Positions 1 to 9,931 are shown, counted from the first letter of the stretch. The stretch is DNA of 64,000 nt from Ilumatobacteraceae bacterium (GCA_025358075.1 JANYKU010000097.1:1-64000), one strand, 5' to 3'. The notes: generated by a model from the letters alone, not told the origin. Program-made: numbers and translations.

Positions 1-309
1 GAGGGCTGCCGCGAAGCGGTCCGAACGGAGGTCGCAGACCCAGCCCTCGAACGGCAGGACGCAGAGCGCTGCTTCGCAGCCCGCGTGTAGCCCTATCAGT
101 CGAACCGTCTCAGAATGACGTTTTTCTTCGTTCTCGTTCGCCAGATGAGTCACACACCGTCTCGGGGTGGTTCTACTTCATCCTTTCGACCACTTGCGCA
201 ATCACGGACTCCTCTACTTAAACAGCAAGTAATGTTCATCCGGCCTCACAAACTCCCTCATCACCCAAAGACGTTTGCTGTTTAGCGATTTCGACGTCAT
301 ACTCTGCAT

Positions 310-1344
310 GTGCCTGATCTGCAGCTCGACCTACCTTGGATCAGGCCGTTTCAACGGCTTGGCGAGCTCAGTGTGCGACGTGCTGCCACGAGTGTTCTGA
401 CCTACGAGGATGGGATCGATCTAGCTGTCCGTCTTGTTGAGCCATCGGACTTCTTGTCAGCGGACGAGCTTGTCGCGTCCGAGCGACACGTTGATGTTCC
501 CGGAACCGTGGTCCTCGTAGCGGGCGTGATTCCCGTCGCGTGGCGTCCCAAACTGCGCGCAGCCGAGATCAGCTTCGTCGACGTGTCAGGCGTTGCAGAG
601 ATCAATTGGCCCCGATTGAGAGTCAGTACCGGCCAGTTCGCCCATGAGGCGCAGCGACGACGCGAGGTTCTACCAATGCAGAAGGGACATGCCGTCGTCG
701 TCCAGGAGTTGCTCAGCGCCACCTTTCGAGGGGACCATCCAACGATTGGCGAACTGGCGAGCCGGGCGGACATCGGGTTGCCGACAGCATCTCGTGCGAT
801 TGCTCAACTCGCACAACATGGCCTCGTTGAGAAGAAAAGGACAGGGTCCAGCGTGCATGTTGAAGTTGTCGATGCCGTTGCTGTTGCGGAACTCTTAGCG
901 GCGCGCACCGGCTGGCCCCAAGGGCCGACCGTGTCGGGCTACCTCTGGGGGAGGAGCATCTGGGAGGTGGCATCGTCTCTCTCGTCGAGCGCGGGTCGGT
1001 CTGAGATTCCAGTCGCGGTCACCGGCCGCACCGCCCTGGCGTTCACGGGTGTCTTGGGGACCTCGTCCCCGAGACAGACGCGATGTTGGGTCGCCGGCCA
1101 GAGCCGGGACTTGGAGCGGCTCGGTCGGCAGATCGGCTTGGAGCCAGCCCCAGCAGAAGAGAGCAATGTGATCCTCGCGGCAGATCCCTGGAAGGTCGGA
1201 CTGCATGGTCGTGAGTCGCGGACATTTCAGGATTGGACCGCGACAGTGGCGCACCCACTGCGGATTTGGTGTGACCTGCGCGACGAGCAACGCGGGATTG
1301 AGTTCGCGGCACAACTCTGGAAGGAGATCAGTCGGCGTGGATGA
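310..1344 (+). CDS. AbiEi-like antitoxin / winged-HTH protein (putative type IV toxin-antitoxin)
   Basis: 344 aa ORF; internal HTH-like segment (TIGELASRADIGLPTASRAIAQLAQHGLVEKKRTG); overlaps a following nucleotidyltransferase-like gene. Confidence 0.6.
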   Translation: MPDLQLDLPWIRPFQRLGELSVRRAATSVLTYEDGIDLAVRLVEPSDFLSADELVASERHVDVPGTVVLVAGVIPVAWRPKLRAAEISFVDVSGVAEINWPRLRVSTGQFAHEAQRRREVLPMQKGHAVVVQELLSATFRGDHPTIGELASRADIGLPTASRAIAQLAQHGLVEKKRTGSSVHVEVVDAVAVAELLAARTGWPQGPTVSGYLWGRSIWEVASSLSSSAGRSEIPVAVTGRTALAFTGVLGTSSPRQTRCWVAGQSRDLERLGRQIGLEPAPAEESNVILAADPWKVGLHGRESRTFQDWTATVAHPLRIWCDLRDEQRGIEFAAQLWKEISRRG

Positions 1345-2248
1345 TCGAGCCACAGCTCACGACTACTCGGACCCAATGAGCGAGCAACTGCTCGGTCTGG
1401 CAGCCGACGTTCTCCGGTCGTTCGGAAGTGCGTTCGGCGGCCGCCATCTTGCGATCGTGGGCGGTGCCGTTCCGAGCCTTCTCGTCGGCAACATTCCCAC
1501 AGGCATGGAGGCACACGTCGGCACCGCTGACCTCGATCTTCATCTGTCGCTTCATCTGCTCGATGGTGAGACCGCGGACTACTACGACGCCATCATCGAT
1601 GGCCTGACAGAAATGGGTTTGGCTCCGGACAAGCGCGACGACGGTCGCGAGGTGAAGTGGCGATGGATCGGCTCGCATCGAGGTGTTCGGCTTCAGGTCG
1701 AGCTTCTCTGCCCCATCCGTTCAAGGGGCGGGCTGCCCGAACAGCCCGCCGCCGCTACCGCTGCCGAGAAGAACATCGGCCCGGTCGGACAGATCACGGC
1801 TCTCTCTGTCGGATTCGGTCATCTTGTTCCGATTGACACCGTCTCGGTCGACAGGATGGTTGAGACAAGTCGCGGAAGGCTGCGCTTTGAGTTTCCAGTA
1901 GCGGGAGTTGCTTCATGGCTTTGCCTGAAGTCGGACGCGATCATGAGGCGCGACAAGCCGAAGGACGCGTATGACGTCGTTTGGCTCATCGCAGGACTGG
2001 GGCCAGAGGCCGCTGCCAAGAGCGTCCTGGACAGTCCGCTGATAGGGAGCGCATTCAATGACGAGGTTCGTTCTCAGTTGGCTCGGCTGGTTGAGCAGTT
2101 CGCGGATGGTGACTCGGTCGGCGCCCGCTCCTACGTTGACTTCATGGCATCGGGCAACGAGGAGATCGATAGCAGGTTCGCCGTCGGCGCAGTCTCCCAG
2201 TTCGCTCGCCATCTTGGGCCGCTGCTCTCCGAGCCCCGGGCGTCCTAG
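1337..2248 (+). CDS. AbiEii-like nucleotidyltransferase (putative type IV toxin)
   Basis: GTG 1337 (or ATG 1376) in the frame of ORF 1205..2248; 'LAIVGGAVPSLLVG...HVGTADLDLHLSL' fits a GG...DxD nucleotidyltransferase core; 8-nt overlap with upstream ORF. Confidence 0.6.
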   Translation: MDDRATAHDYSDPMSEQLLGLAADVLRSFGSAFGGRHLAIVGGAVPSLLVGNIPTGMEAHVGTADLDLHLSLHLLDGETADYYDAIIDGLTEMGLAPDKRDDGREVKWRWIGSHRGVRLQVELLCPIRSRGGLPEQPAAATAAEKNIGPVGQITALSVGFGHLVPIDTVSVDRMVETSRGRLRFEFPVAGVASWLCLKSDAIMRRDKPKDAYDVVWLIAGLGPEAAAKSVLDSPLIGSAFNDEVRSQLARLVEQFADGDSVGARSYVDFMASGNEEIDSRFAVGAVSQFARHLGPLLSEPRAS

Positions 2249-2457
2249 AAGAAAGGCCTGTCCGGGTTCGCCTCAGGCGGGCAGAAAGGTTGCTCGTTTC
2301 GCCGTTCTTGTGAGCGCCACGTAGTGCATGCCGACGGCCCCGGGCGCAATGCGTGTTTGAGCCACGCGATGCTGGTGGAACCAGAGCGATGAGGATGGGC
2401 CAGGCGAAGTGACTGACGGATTGCCGCACGACGAACTCAGCTGGGACCTTCTTCGGG

Positions 2458-3639
2458 ATGACCTCCCGATCGGCGAACACCGAACGGCGCAGAACTCTCG
2501 GCTGGATGATCGATGTGCTCGAGAGGTGGCTCGGGCCAGAATGGCCCAATCGGGTCGCAAGATCGGACAGCAACCTGACCTCGACGGTCATTGGGATGAC
2601 CGGCTACGTGGCTGCATTGGCGACGTGGCTTGAGCTTGCGCTCCGTGTCGAGAGATTCGATGGCACGCCTGGAATCGCCAAGCTGAGGAAGATGATGAAC
2701 GACCTCGACCTGGGTCGTTTCCTGCACGTTCGAGCCGCGTTGGAGATTGGCGCCCTCGCCGAGGGGATGTGCGCCGGGATCGCGTTCGAACCGGAGTTGG
2801 GTCCGGCCGCCGGCCCCGGGGATGTCCGGCTGACGTTTGTAGACAGGGCGCCACTCGACATCGAAGTGCGGGTGCTCCTTGCGAGCGAACGCTGGCGCGT
2901 CGTGTACGACTGGGGTGAACGACTGCGCGACGTGACGATGGCGCATAGCTACGAACACAGCGTGCGCTTCACTATCGACGCATCCTCGGTTCGGAACGCG
3001 GAGCAGTTCGAAGACCTGGTGCATACCATCGAAGACATCGCGGTCGCCGTACGCGCGACCCGATCGAATGCTCGAACCGTCCTTGAATCCGGCCCCAGCG
3101 TCGCCGCCGAGTTGGTTGACGAACCGACGCCATTCCATGACATCGACTACCCGCCCTACTTCGAGGAGGATGGCTTGCGCAGGCTGCGCGGGGCGCTGCG
3201 CGACAAGGCGGAGAAGTACGTCGATTGCGCCCCGGTCTGGATTCGCCTCGACGTGCTCGACGGGCTGTTCGCGTTCTCACCGTGGGCACAAGATCCGCTC
3301 GGCGTCCAACTGGCGGCGATCAGCTCAGCGATCCGAGAGGTCCTGTCCGGCTACCCAGGGGCGGCCGGCGTTGTGATGTCGTCGGCCGCGACCTCGCACG
3401 ACAGTGGATCCGACGACGACAATGCGACCGTCGAGGGAGTCAAGCACTCGGTTGCTGTTTCCCGACGGCTTCCGCTGCTGCGTCGTCGCAATACGTTCAT
3501 CGTCCCGCTCCACGAGAAGGCGGTGGCCGACGTTGCCTTCTGGACGTCCATGTACGAGAGGGAACCCGAATGGCTGCCAGCGATGCTCGAAGCGCTCGAC
3601 CTTCCCACGGTGGCTCAGATCAATCCACGATCGGAGTGA
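2458..3639 (+). CDS. hypothetical protein, 393 aa
   Basis: long ORF with plausible codon usage; no family recognised. Confidence 0.55.
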   Translation: MTSRSANTERRRTLGWMIDVLERWLGPEWPNRVARSDSNLTSTVIGMTGYVAALATWLELALRVERFDGTPGIAKLRKMMNDLDLGRFLHVRAALEIGALAEGMCAGIAFEPELGPAAGPGDVRLTFVDRAPLDIEVRVLLASERWRVVYDWGERLRDVTMAHSYEHSVRFTIDASSVRNAEQFEDLVHTIEDIAVAVRATRSNARTVLESGPSVAAELVDEPTPFHDIDYPPYFEEDGLRRLRGALRDKAEKYVDCAPVWIRLDVLDGLFAFSPWAQDPLGVQLAAISSAIREVLSGYPGAAGVVMSSAATSHDSGSDDDNATVEGVKHSVAVSRRLPLLRRRNTFIVPLHEKAVADVAFWTSMYEREPEWLPAMLEALDLPTVAQINPRSE

Positions 3640-3684
3640 CGACTCCTTACTCGGCACGAACCGGCCCCGATTGGCGAGATGTCA

Positions 3685-5613
3685 TCACGTCGAGTCGGAC
3701 AACCGCAAGGTCAGTTCGCTGGTTCGGGTCGTTGCCCCTTCAATGCTGAGGTTTTCGAACCGTTCGGTGGCGTCGCCCCTTCCCGGTGCGATCGACACGT
3801 GAAAGCCTGTCTTGTCGCGCGCGACGGATACGCGATCCGTCTCCCAACCAACGCTGTCGTACGGGCCATCCCAGATGACGAATACTCCGAAGCCGTTCGA
3901 TTCAGAGCGCAGGCGCGCGACATGATCGATCTCGGAGAGTGACTGGGCGAGGTCGGCCAGCTCTGGTTGGCGCTCGCGCAGAGTGGCGATCGTTCGCCTC
4001 CACGCTTCTCTGGTCGATACGTCACCGTTCAGCACGTCGGTTGCGAACTGCTTCACCTTCGGGTGCACTTCGGCTGCGATGACGCTTGTCAGCGCCGACT
4101 CGGCGTTGGGCGGCCAGTTCGCTCGCTGCCAGCCTTGGAGCGCACGCAATGCGCCATTGCGATTCTGCACAGACGCACTCCGAAGCCCAGTATCGACGAA
4201 GTCCCAACCTTGTCCCGGGAACGCCCTCAACGCCTGCAGGAACCAGCCGAGCTGCATGTGCTGCCGGAACTCGGCACCCACGCCGATTGCCATAGATGGC
4301 CCGGTTGCTATCGCCGAAAAGTCGATCTGCTGCCGACCGAGCGCAAGGCTTCGAGACAGCCGATCAGGAGTTGCGGATTCGAGCAGGAACGACCAAAGAG
4401 GGTGTTCGTCCATATGAGTTTCGATCCGTCGGTAGACGGCATCGAAGATGTCGATTCCAAGGTCGCGAGCTGCTGAGCGCGCGTCCCAAAATGCTTGTCC
4501 ATCGGGATCGAGGAGGGCGGTGGTGACGTCTTCTCTGAAATGAGTTCGTCCGAGGAACTCATCAGCGACCGCAAGCAACCGATCCTTCTTCACCTCGTCC
4601 ATCGTGAGTTCGTCGCCCTCCACGAGCGCATCCCGAACGGTGCTGACGATGCGTCGTTGCGTGAGTGATCCGCGCCGCTTGCTGACATGAGTGAGATACC
4701 CCTCGACGGCCTTGTGCGCATCCTCGTACGCGCCGATCGATGGGCCTGGCCCTCCCGCGATCAGCGCGGCGATGATGTCGCCGGCACCGGCCAAAAGCTG
4801 ATCGTCGATCGACTCCTCCGTCAGCGCCAATGCGAGGCCGCCTGTGGTCGCGCAGGTCATCGCCAGGTACTCGTACATCACACCGTTTTGGTAACCCTCG
4901 ACGAGCATCCATCGTCGAATCTCCGGGTCCGTGGATCCAGCGAGGCGTTCAACGGACTGAACGCGGCCCCATCCGTGAACTCGCTTGGCGAGTTCGAACA
5001 GGACCCGCTCGGATGCGCCCGAGTTTCGCAGGGCCACTGCCACGAACAACGTGAACTCGTCGTGCGCTCCGAGGGTCAGAAGCACATCGGTTTCGGATGA
5101 CTTCGCTATCCCCAGCATTGCGATGCCAACCTTCACGGCCGACCGGTCGCGTGATCTCGTCGCCAGCCATCGCCCGATGGCCTCGACGCGTCGAGGGTCG
5201 AGACGTCGGTCAATGATGCGTTGGAGAACGTCGTCGACGACGTGAAGAACTTCGGCGTGCGCCACGAGCGAGTAGAGATGGCGGGACCGACCTTCCGTCG
5301 ATTGAGCCGCCAAGTCCGAGATGGCGTCTGCAATGGTCTCGGCGTTGTCGACGTCGCTCTCCCTCGCCATAGGGATGCCATCAAGCGCACCTGCGCTCCA
5401 ACCGATTGATGTCGGATCGCGTCGCTCGTCGGGGAGCTCTGGTGGGTTCTTGCCGTAGCTGCGATCGCTCTGCAAAAGCGCCACGAGGAACTCGTAGATG
5501 CTCGGCGTTCTCGTCCCGCTGTGCTCTGAGATGGGAAGCTGCCACTCGGTGGCTGGTGTCACCGGCGCGTTCGCACTCGTTGCCGAGGCTGCCTTCTGCC
5601 GCCGTTTCCACAT
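3685..5613 (-). CDS. hypothetical large alpha-helical protein, 642 aa
   Basis: long single ORF; helical repeat-like composition; no family recognised. Confidence 0.6.
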   Translation of the reverse strand: MWKRRQKAASATSANAPVTPATEWQLPISEHSGTRTPSIYEFLVALLQSDRSYGKNPPELPDERRDPTSIGWSAGALDGIPMARESDVDNAETIADAISDLAAQSTEGRSRHLYSLVAHAEVLHVVDDVLQRIIDRRLDPRRVEAIGRWLATRSRDRSAVKVGIAMLGIAKSSETDVLLTLGAHDEFTLFVAVALRNSGASERVLFELAKRVHGWGRVQSVERLAGSTDPEIRRWMLVEGYQNGVMYEYLAMTCATTGGLALALTEESIDDQLLAGAGDIIAALIAGGPGPSIGAYEDAHKAVEGYLTHVSKRRGSLTQRRIVSTVRDALVEGDELTMDEVKKDRLLAVADEFLGRTHFREDVTTALLDPDGQAFWDARSAARDLGIDIFDAVYRRIETHMDEHPLWSFLLESATPDRLSRSLALGRQQIDFSAIATGPSMAIGVGAEFRQHMQLGWFLQALRAFPGQGWDFVDTGLRSASVQNRNGALRALQGWQRANWPPNAESALTSVIAAEVHPKVKQFATDVLNGDVSTREAWRRTIATLRERQPELADLAQSLSEIDHVARLRSESNGFGVFVIWDGPYDSVGWETDRVSVARDKTGFHVSIAPGRGDATERFENLSIEGATTRTSELTLRLSDST

Positions 5614-5793
5614 GCTGGCAGTATCGCGGAGTCGGCGGGCCGTTCCGCCGACATTGTTCTGAGACCAGTGCGGTTCACGAACTGCCGCATGCTGCGCGAC
5701 CCTCGCTTGTTACTCCGACGTTGCGTGTCGGTGTCCGCAAGATCAGGACAGTCGAGGTCGATGTGAACTTGGTCACAGCCAATTGTCCGTTGA

Positions 5794-5828
5794 GTACCGT
5801 GGCGTACCCCTACGTACCGTGGCGTACC
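5794..5828. repeat. two direct repeats GTACCGTGGCGTACC with 20-nt period (iteron-like)
   Basis: 5794-5808 and 5814-5828 identical 15-mers; each has terminal GTAC...GTAC. Confidence 0.7.
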
Positions 5829-5907
5829 TTCTAGTGTCATCCAGTCCCAAACCCTTTGAAATCAAGGGCTTGCGGACCGAATGACATCGGTGTAATCAGA
5901 ACGGTCC

Positions 5908-6186
5908 ATGCCTTCGTTGGATCCGCTCACCGAAGCAGGGGAGCCTCATCCGCTGCTTACCGTTGACGAAGCGGCGCGCATGATGCGCGTTGGCCGGTCC
6001 CGCGCCTACGCCCTCGCTCACGAGTACATCAACTCGGGCGGCACGGCCGGCATGCCCGTGATCGTCTTCGGACCGGGTTGCTTTCGCGTTCCCCGCTGGG
6101 CGCTGATCGAGCTCATCGCAACGGGCCGCGTTGTCAGGCTCTGCGACGCCATCGTGCAGCCGACCGGAGTGCCCGTTGCCCGCTGA
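5908..6186 (+). CDS. helix-turn-helix/excisionase-like DNA-binding protein
   Basis: 'LLTVDEAARMMRVGRSRAYALAHEYI' MerR/excisionase-type HTH. Confidence 0.7.
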   Translation: MPSLDPLTEAGEPHPLLTVDEAARMMRVGRSRAYALAHEYINSGGTAGMPVIVFGPGCFRVPRWALIELIATGRVVRLCDAIVQPTGVPVAR

Positions 6187-6577
6187 GGCGTCGGTGCGCT
6201 CCATCGTCGTCGGAGCCGCATCGAGTGAGTTGCGACGCGCACTCGGTCCGACGTCGTGGGTCGTGCTGGAGGAGTTACTGCTGCGCTCACACGGCACGAC
6301 CGGCGATTGCGTCGCGTGCGTCTCGGTGCGCTCGTTGGCCGCGTCGCTCGGCCTCGCGAAGGACACAGCGGCGCGAGCGATCCGCCGGCTCCGCGACGTC
6401 GGCCTCGTGACCGTCGCACAGCAGAGGACCGAAGCCGGCATCTTCGACACCGGCAGCTACGACATCGCGATTCCCAATGGCGTCACGCTCATCGCCTCAC
6501 CACCAGTCGCACCGCAGCCACGCGCTCGCGTTGGCCGACGCGAGTCCTCACAACTCTCGCTCGCGATCGAGTCCTGA
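6131..6577 (+). CDS. winged-HTH regulator
   Basis: 'VSVRSLAASLGLAKDTAARAIRRLRDVGLVTV' wHTH; sits between the HTH gene and relaxase; true start is probably internal, near 6177-6195. Confidence 0.6.
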   Translation: MSGSATPSCSRPECPLPAEASVRSIVVGAASSELRRALGPTSWVVLEELLLRSHGTTGDCVACVSVRSLAASLGLAKDTAARAIRRLRDVGLVTVAQQRTEAGIFDTGSYDIAIPNGVTLIASPPVAPQPRARVGRRESSQLSLAIES

Positions 6578-6655
6578 GGCACCACTCGTGACGACGACCC
6601 GAACCACCGCACCCATGAATGACAGACAGGTGCCCGCGCGAGGGAGGGAGTCCTG

Positions 6656-9271
6656 ATGCTGCGGGTGACGACGCTCTACGCGGGCTCGGCTGCAGCGACG
6701 GCGAAGTACTACACGCAGTACCTGACGCAAGCGCCAGGGGAGGAGCCGGGACGGTGGATGGGAGCGCAGTCGGCCGGGCTCGGTCTCGCCGGTGACGTGT
6801 CGACCGATGCGCTCGAGTTGTTGCTGTCCGGCCGTGACCCACTCACTGGCACAACGCTCGGCTACCCGCTGAAGGACCGTACCCGCGCCAACGGCGGGGT
6901 CATTCGTGCGGTCGCCGGCTTCGACGCAACGTTGTCGGCACCGAAGTCGCTGTCGGTGTGGTGGGCGCTCACCGGCGACGCGGGATTGGCCGAGTGCCAC
7001 GACGTCGCTGCGCGGGCGGTCATCGACTACCTGGAGCGGTTCGGATCGACGACACGGGTGCGCTCGAACGGCGGACGTCTGCACCCCGATAGCCAAGGGC
7101 TGACGATCGCCGCGTTCCGGCAGACGACCTCGCGTCTCGATGACCCACAGTTGCACACCCACCTGGTGATCTCGGCCAAGGTGCAGACCGATGACGGTCG
7201 CTGGCTCGCGCTCGACGCACGCGTGTTGAAGCATCACCAGCGAGCGCTCGGCGGCCTCTATCAGTCGGTGCTCCGCGCCGAGCTCACCAACCGCTACGGA
7301 GTCGCGTTCGGCGAAATCGTGAAGGGCCAGGCCGAAGTCTCCGGCGTTCCGGTTGAGCTGATGCAGCAGTTCTCCAAGCGCGCCGCCCAGGTCGACGCGG
7401 CCTTGCAGGACAAGATCGACGAGTTCCGCCAACGTGAGGGTCGGCACCCGTCGAAGTTCGAGCATGCTGCGCTCGAACGCGAAGCAGTGGCGGACACCCG
7501 CCATCGCAAGACCGGCCACGGTGTCCCGGATTTGCGGGCACGGTGGCGAAGCGAGGCGGCCGACATCGGCGTCACCGCCGACACTCTCAATCGGTCGATC
7601 GCCGATGCCGCTCGGGTCGCCTTCTCTCCGGCGAAGGTGTCGGTTGCGGACGTCATCGAGGACCTGTCGGCGAAGCGGTCGGCGTGGCACCGCATGGATG
7701 TGGTGGAAGCGGTGACCGACCGGCTCCGCCCGCAACCCGGTGTTTCCGGTGAACGGTGGGCACGACTGGTCGATCGAGCGGTCGAGCGGGTTCTGGACGA
7801 ATGCGTCGATCTCGACCCCGTACGCGGCGACAGCCGGATGCGGGCATCAGATGGTCGTTCGCTGTGGATCGAGCCGGTCGCGGGCCACGTCACCAGCCGC
7901 CAGGTGATCGCCCAGGAGGAAGCGATCCTGACCTGGGCGCTCGACGCGCAACTCGACGGGCCTCAACCGTCGATCACTGTGAGGCGTGATCGACTCGACG
8001 TGCTGCAGGCCGACGCCGCCGCAGCGGTCGCCGGCGGCGACCGGGTCGTGGTGATCGTCGGCCCAGCCGGTGCCGGCAAGACCACAATGCTTCGTGCTGC
8101 CGTGACCGACCTTGAAGGACACGGTCGACCCGTGTTCGGCGTCGCCCCCACGGCCAAGGCAGCGAGGGTTCTGGACCGCGAGACCGGCATGCCCGCCGAC
8201 ACCGTCGCCAAGCTGCTCTATGAGTGGGCTCGCACCGAGGGACCACGCCCAGAATGGCGACTATCCCAGCGCACGACGCTCGTCGTCGACGAAGCAGGCA
8301 TGCTCTCCACGCCCGACCTGCACCGTCTCACCCAACTCGCCTCCAGCCAGCAGTGGCGGCTCGCGTTGGTCGGCGATCATCGTCAGTTGCAGGCCGTCGG
8401 ACGCGGCGGGATGTTCGCCGAATTGTGCGCTACGTGCCGCACGACCGAGCTGGAACGTATCCACCGCTTCACGAACAAATGGGAGGCAGCCGCGTCTCTG
8501 CAATTGCGACACGGCGACATCCGCGCACTCGACGCCTACGAAGCCCATGGGCGGATCATCCCCGGCACCATCGACGAGCACCTCGACGCAATCGCCGATG
8601 ACTGGATCGAACGTCATGCGGCCGGTGAGACGGTGGCGATCACGACCACGACCAACGACCACGTCGACGCGATCAACCACCTCATCCAACAACGCCGCAT
8701 CGAGCAAGGCGACCTCGACCCGACTGCGGCGGCGATGACCGCCGACGGCGAAGCAGTTGTCGGCGACATCGTCGCCACTCGCCGCAACCAACGCCAGCTG
8801 CAGACGACCACCGGAGATGTCGTCCGCAACCGTGAACTGTGGACCGTGACTCAGATCAGCGACGCTGGCGACCTGACCGTGACCCAACTCGACGGACAGG
8901 GCACCGTCACACTGCCCGCCGAGTACGTCTGCGACCACGTCCGCCTCGGCTACGCGGCGACGGAACCCGGCAACCAGTCCGACACGCAGACCGGCAGCAT
9001 CACCCTCGCCACGCCAGCCACCACCGGCCGCGGCTTGTACGTGGCGATGACCCGAGGGCAGCAAGACAACTCCGTCCACGTCGTCACGGAGACCCACGAC
9101 ATCGCCGAGGCCCGCGACATTCTCGAAGGGATCGTCACGTCCGACCGCGCCGACGTCCCTGCCGTCGCACAGCGTCGCCAGCTGGCCCAACAAGACCGGC
9201 AGCCGACACGCCTCGAACCCAGATGTGAGGTCCCCGCCTGGTTCGACGACCTTCGTAGCGAAGCCGCCTAA
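6656..9271 (+). CDS. MobF-family (TrwC/TraA-like) conjugative relaxase-helicase, N-terminal and helicase portions
   Basis: 'FDATLSAPKSLSVWWAL', 'DPQLHTHLVISAKV' histidine motif, Walker A 'VIVGPAGAGKTTM', 'LVVDEAGML', 'YVAMTRGQQ'. Confidence 0.9.
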   Translation: MLRVTTLYAGSAAATAKYYTQYLTQAPGEEPGRWMGAQSAGLGLAGDVSTDALELLLSGRDPLTGTTLGYPLKDRTRANGGVIRAVAGFDATLSAPKSLSVWWALTGDAGLAECHDVAARAVIDYLERFGSTTRVRSNGGRLHPDSQGLTIAAFRQTTSRLDDPQLHTHLVISAKVQTDDGRWLALDARVLKHHQRALGGLYQSVLRAELTNRYGVAFGEIVKGQAEVSGVPVELMQQFSKRAAQVDAALQDKIDEFRQREGRHPSKFEHAALEREAVADTRHRKTGHGVPDLRARWRSEAADIGVTADTLNRSIADAARVAFSPAKVSVADVIEDLSAKRSAWHRMDVVEAVTDRLRPQPGVSGERWARLVDRAVERVLDECVDLDPVRGDSRMRASDGRSLWIEPVAGHVTSRQVIAQEEAILTWALDAQLDGPQPSITVRRDRLDVLQADAAAAVAGGDRVVVIVGPAGAGKTTMLRAAVTDLEGHGRPVFGVAPTAKAARVLDRETGMPADTVAKLLYEWARTEGPRPEWRLSQRTTLVVDEAGMLSTPDLHRLTQLASSQQWRLALVGDHRQLQAVGRGGMFAELCATCRTTELERIHRFTNKWEAAASLQLRHGDIRALDAYEAHGRIIPGTIDEHLDAIADDWIERHAAGETVAITTTTNDHVDAINHLIQQRRIEQGDLDPTAAAMTADGEAVVGDIVATRRNQRQLQTTTGDVVRNRELWTVTQISDAGDLTVTQLDGQGTVTLPAEYVCDHVRLGYAATEPGNQSDTQTGSITLATPATTGRGLYVAMTRGQQDNSVHVVTETHDIAEARDILEGIVTSDRADVPAVAQRRQLAQQDRQPTRLEPRCEVPAWFDDLRSEAA

Positions 9272-9274
9272 TAG

Positions 9275-9931
9275 TACCGAGAGGCTCGGCACGCGCTAGA
9301 AGACTCCGAAGCGAAGCGTCAACGCTTGACCGAAGCGGTGGACGTCGCTGAGCAGCGATTTGCGGAAGCGAACACCCTGTGCGCTCCCTTCGACGCCTTC
9401 TTTCAGAAGGCCCTGGACGCGGTGAAGCACGCCGAGACGGAGCGGCGTGTGGCTGAGCACAAGCTCGCCGAGTCAGGCATTCGAGGCCGTCGACAGCTTC
9501 GTGCCGAGCATGCCGTCGCGGGCGAGGGACTGACGGTGGCAGAGGAGCAGCTGATACGAGTGAAGGAGAAGGCGTACGGCCCCAACTGCATCCGAACAGA
9601 GGCACGGCAGGACCTTGAAGCCGCCCGCCGCGATCTGCGGAGCCACGATCAGATCGGGCGGTGGAGCTACCTCCCCGAGCGACTCCAGGCGATCGAGGAC
9701 GGCATCGATGCTCTCGACACATGGCGCGACTGGGCCAACGGCAAGCCGATCGACGGCGCACGCCTCGTCACTGCGGTCTCGTACCTGCATGAACTCTCAT
9801 CGATCTCGTATGCCAACGGCACTCGGCTACTCGCGGAGGCCACGTATCGCTGGGCCGCCAGGAAAGGCATCGAACTTCAGCCAATACGACAGCCAGCCGT
9901 CGAGCCAATCGGCATCGAACTCGACCTCTGA
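9275..9931 (+). CDS. continuation of the relaxase C-terminal coiled-coil region, separated by TAA TAG in the same frame
   Basis: 9272 and 9326 are in the same reading frame as 6656; translation after the stops reads YREARHALEDSEAKRQRLTEAVDVAEQRFAEANT... without break to 9931. Confidence 0.7.
   Translation, partial: YREARHALEDSEAKRQRLTEAVDVAEQRFAEANTLCAPFDAFFQKALDAVKHAETERRVAEHKLAESGIRGRRQLRAEHAVAGEGLTVAEEQLIRVKEKAYGPNCIRTEARQDLEAARRDLRSHDQIGRWSYLPERLQAIEDGIDALDTWRDWANGKPIDGARLVTAVSYLHELSSISYANGTRLLAEATYRWAARKGIELQPIRQPAVEPIGIELDL

Noticed and set aside
5794-5828. CRISPR or att site
   Set aside because: Only two copies with a 5-nt gap; too short for spacers and no integrase nearby; iteron/operator is more likely.
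8261-9292. 343-aa minus-strand ORF
   Set aside because: Antisense to the relaxase helicase domain; no recognisable motifs.
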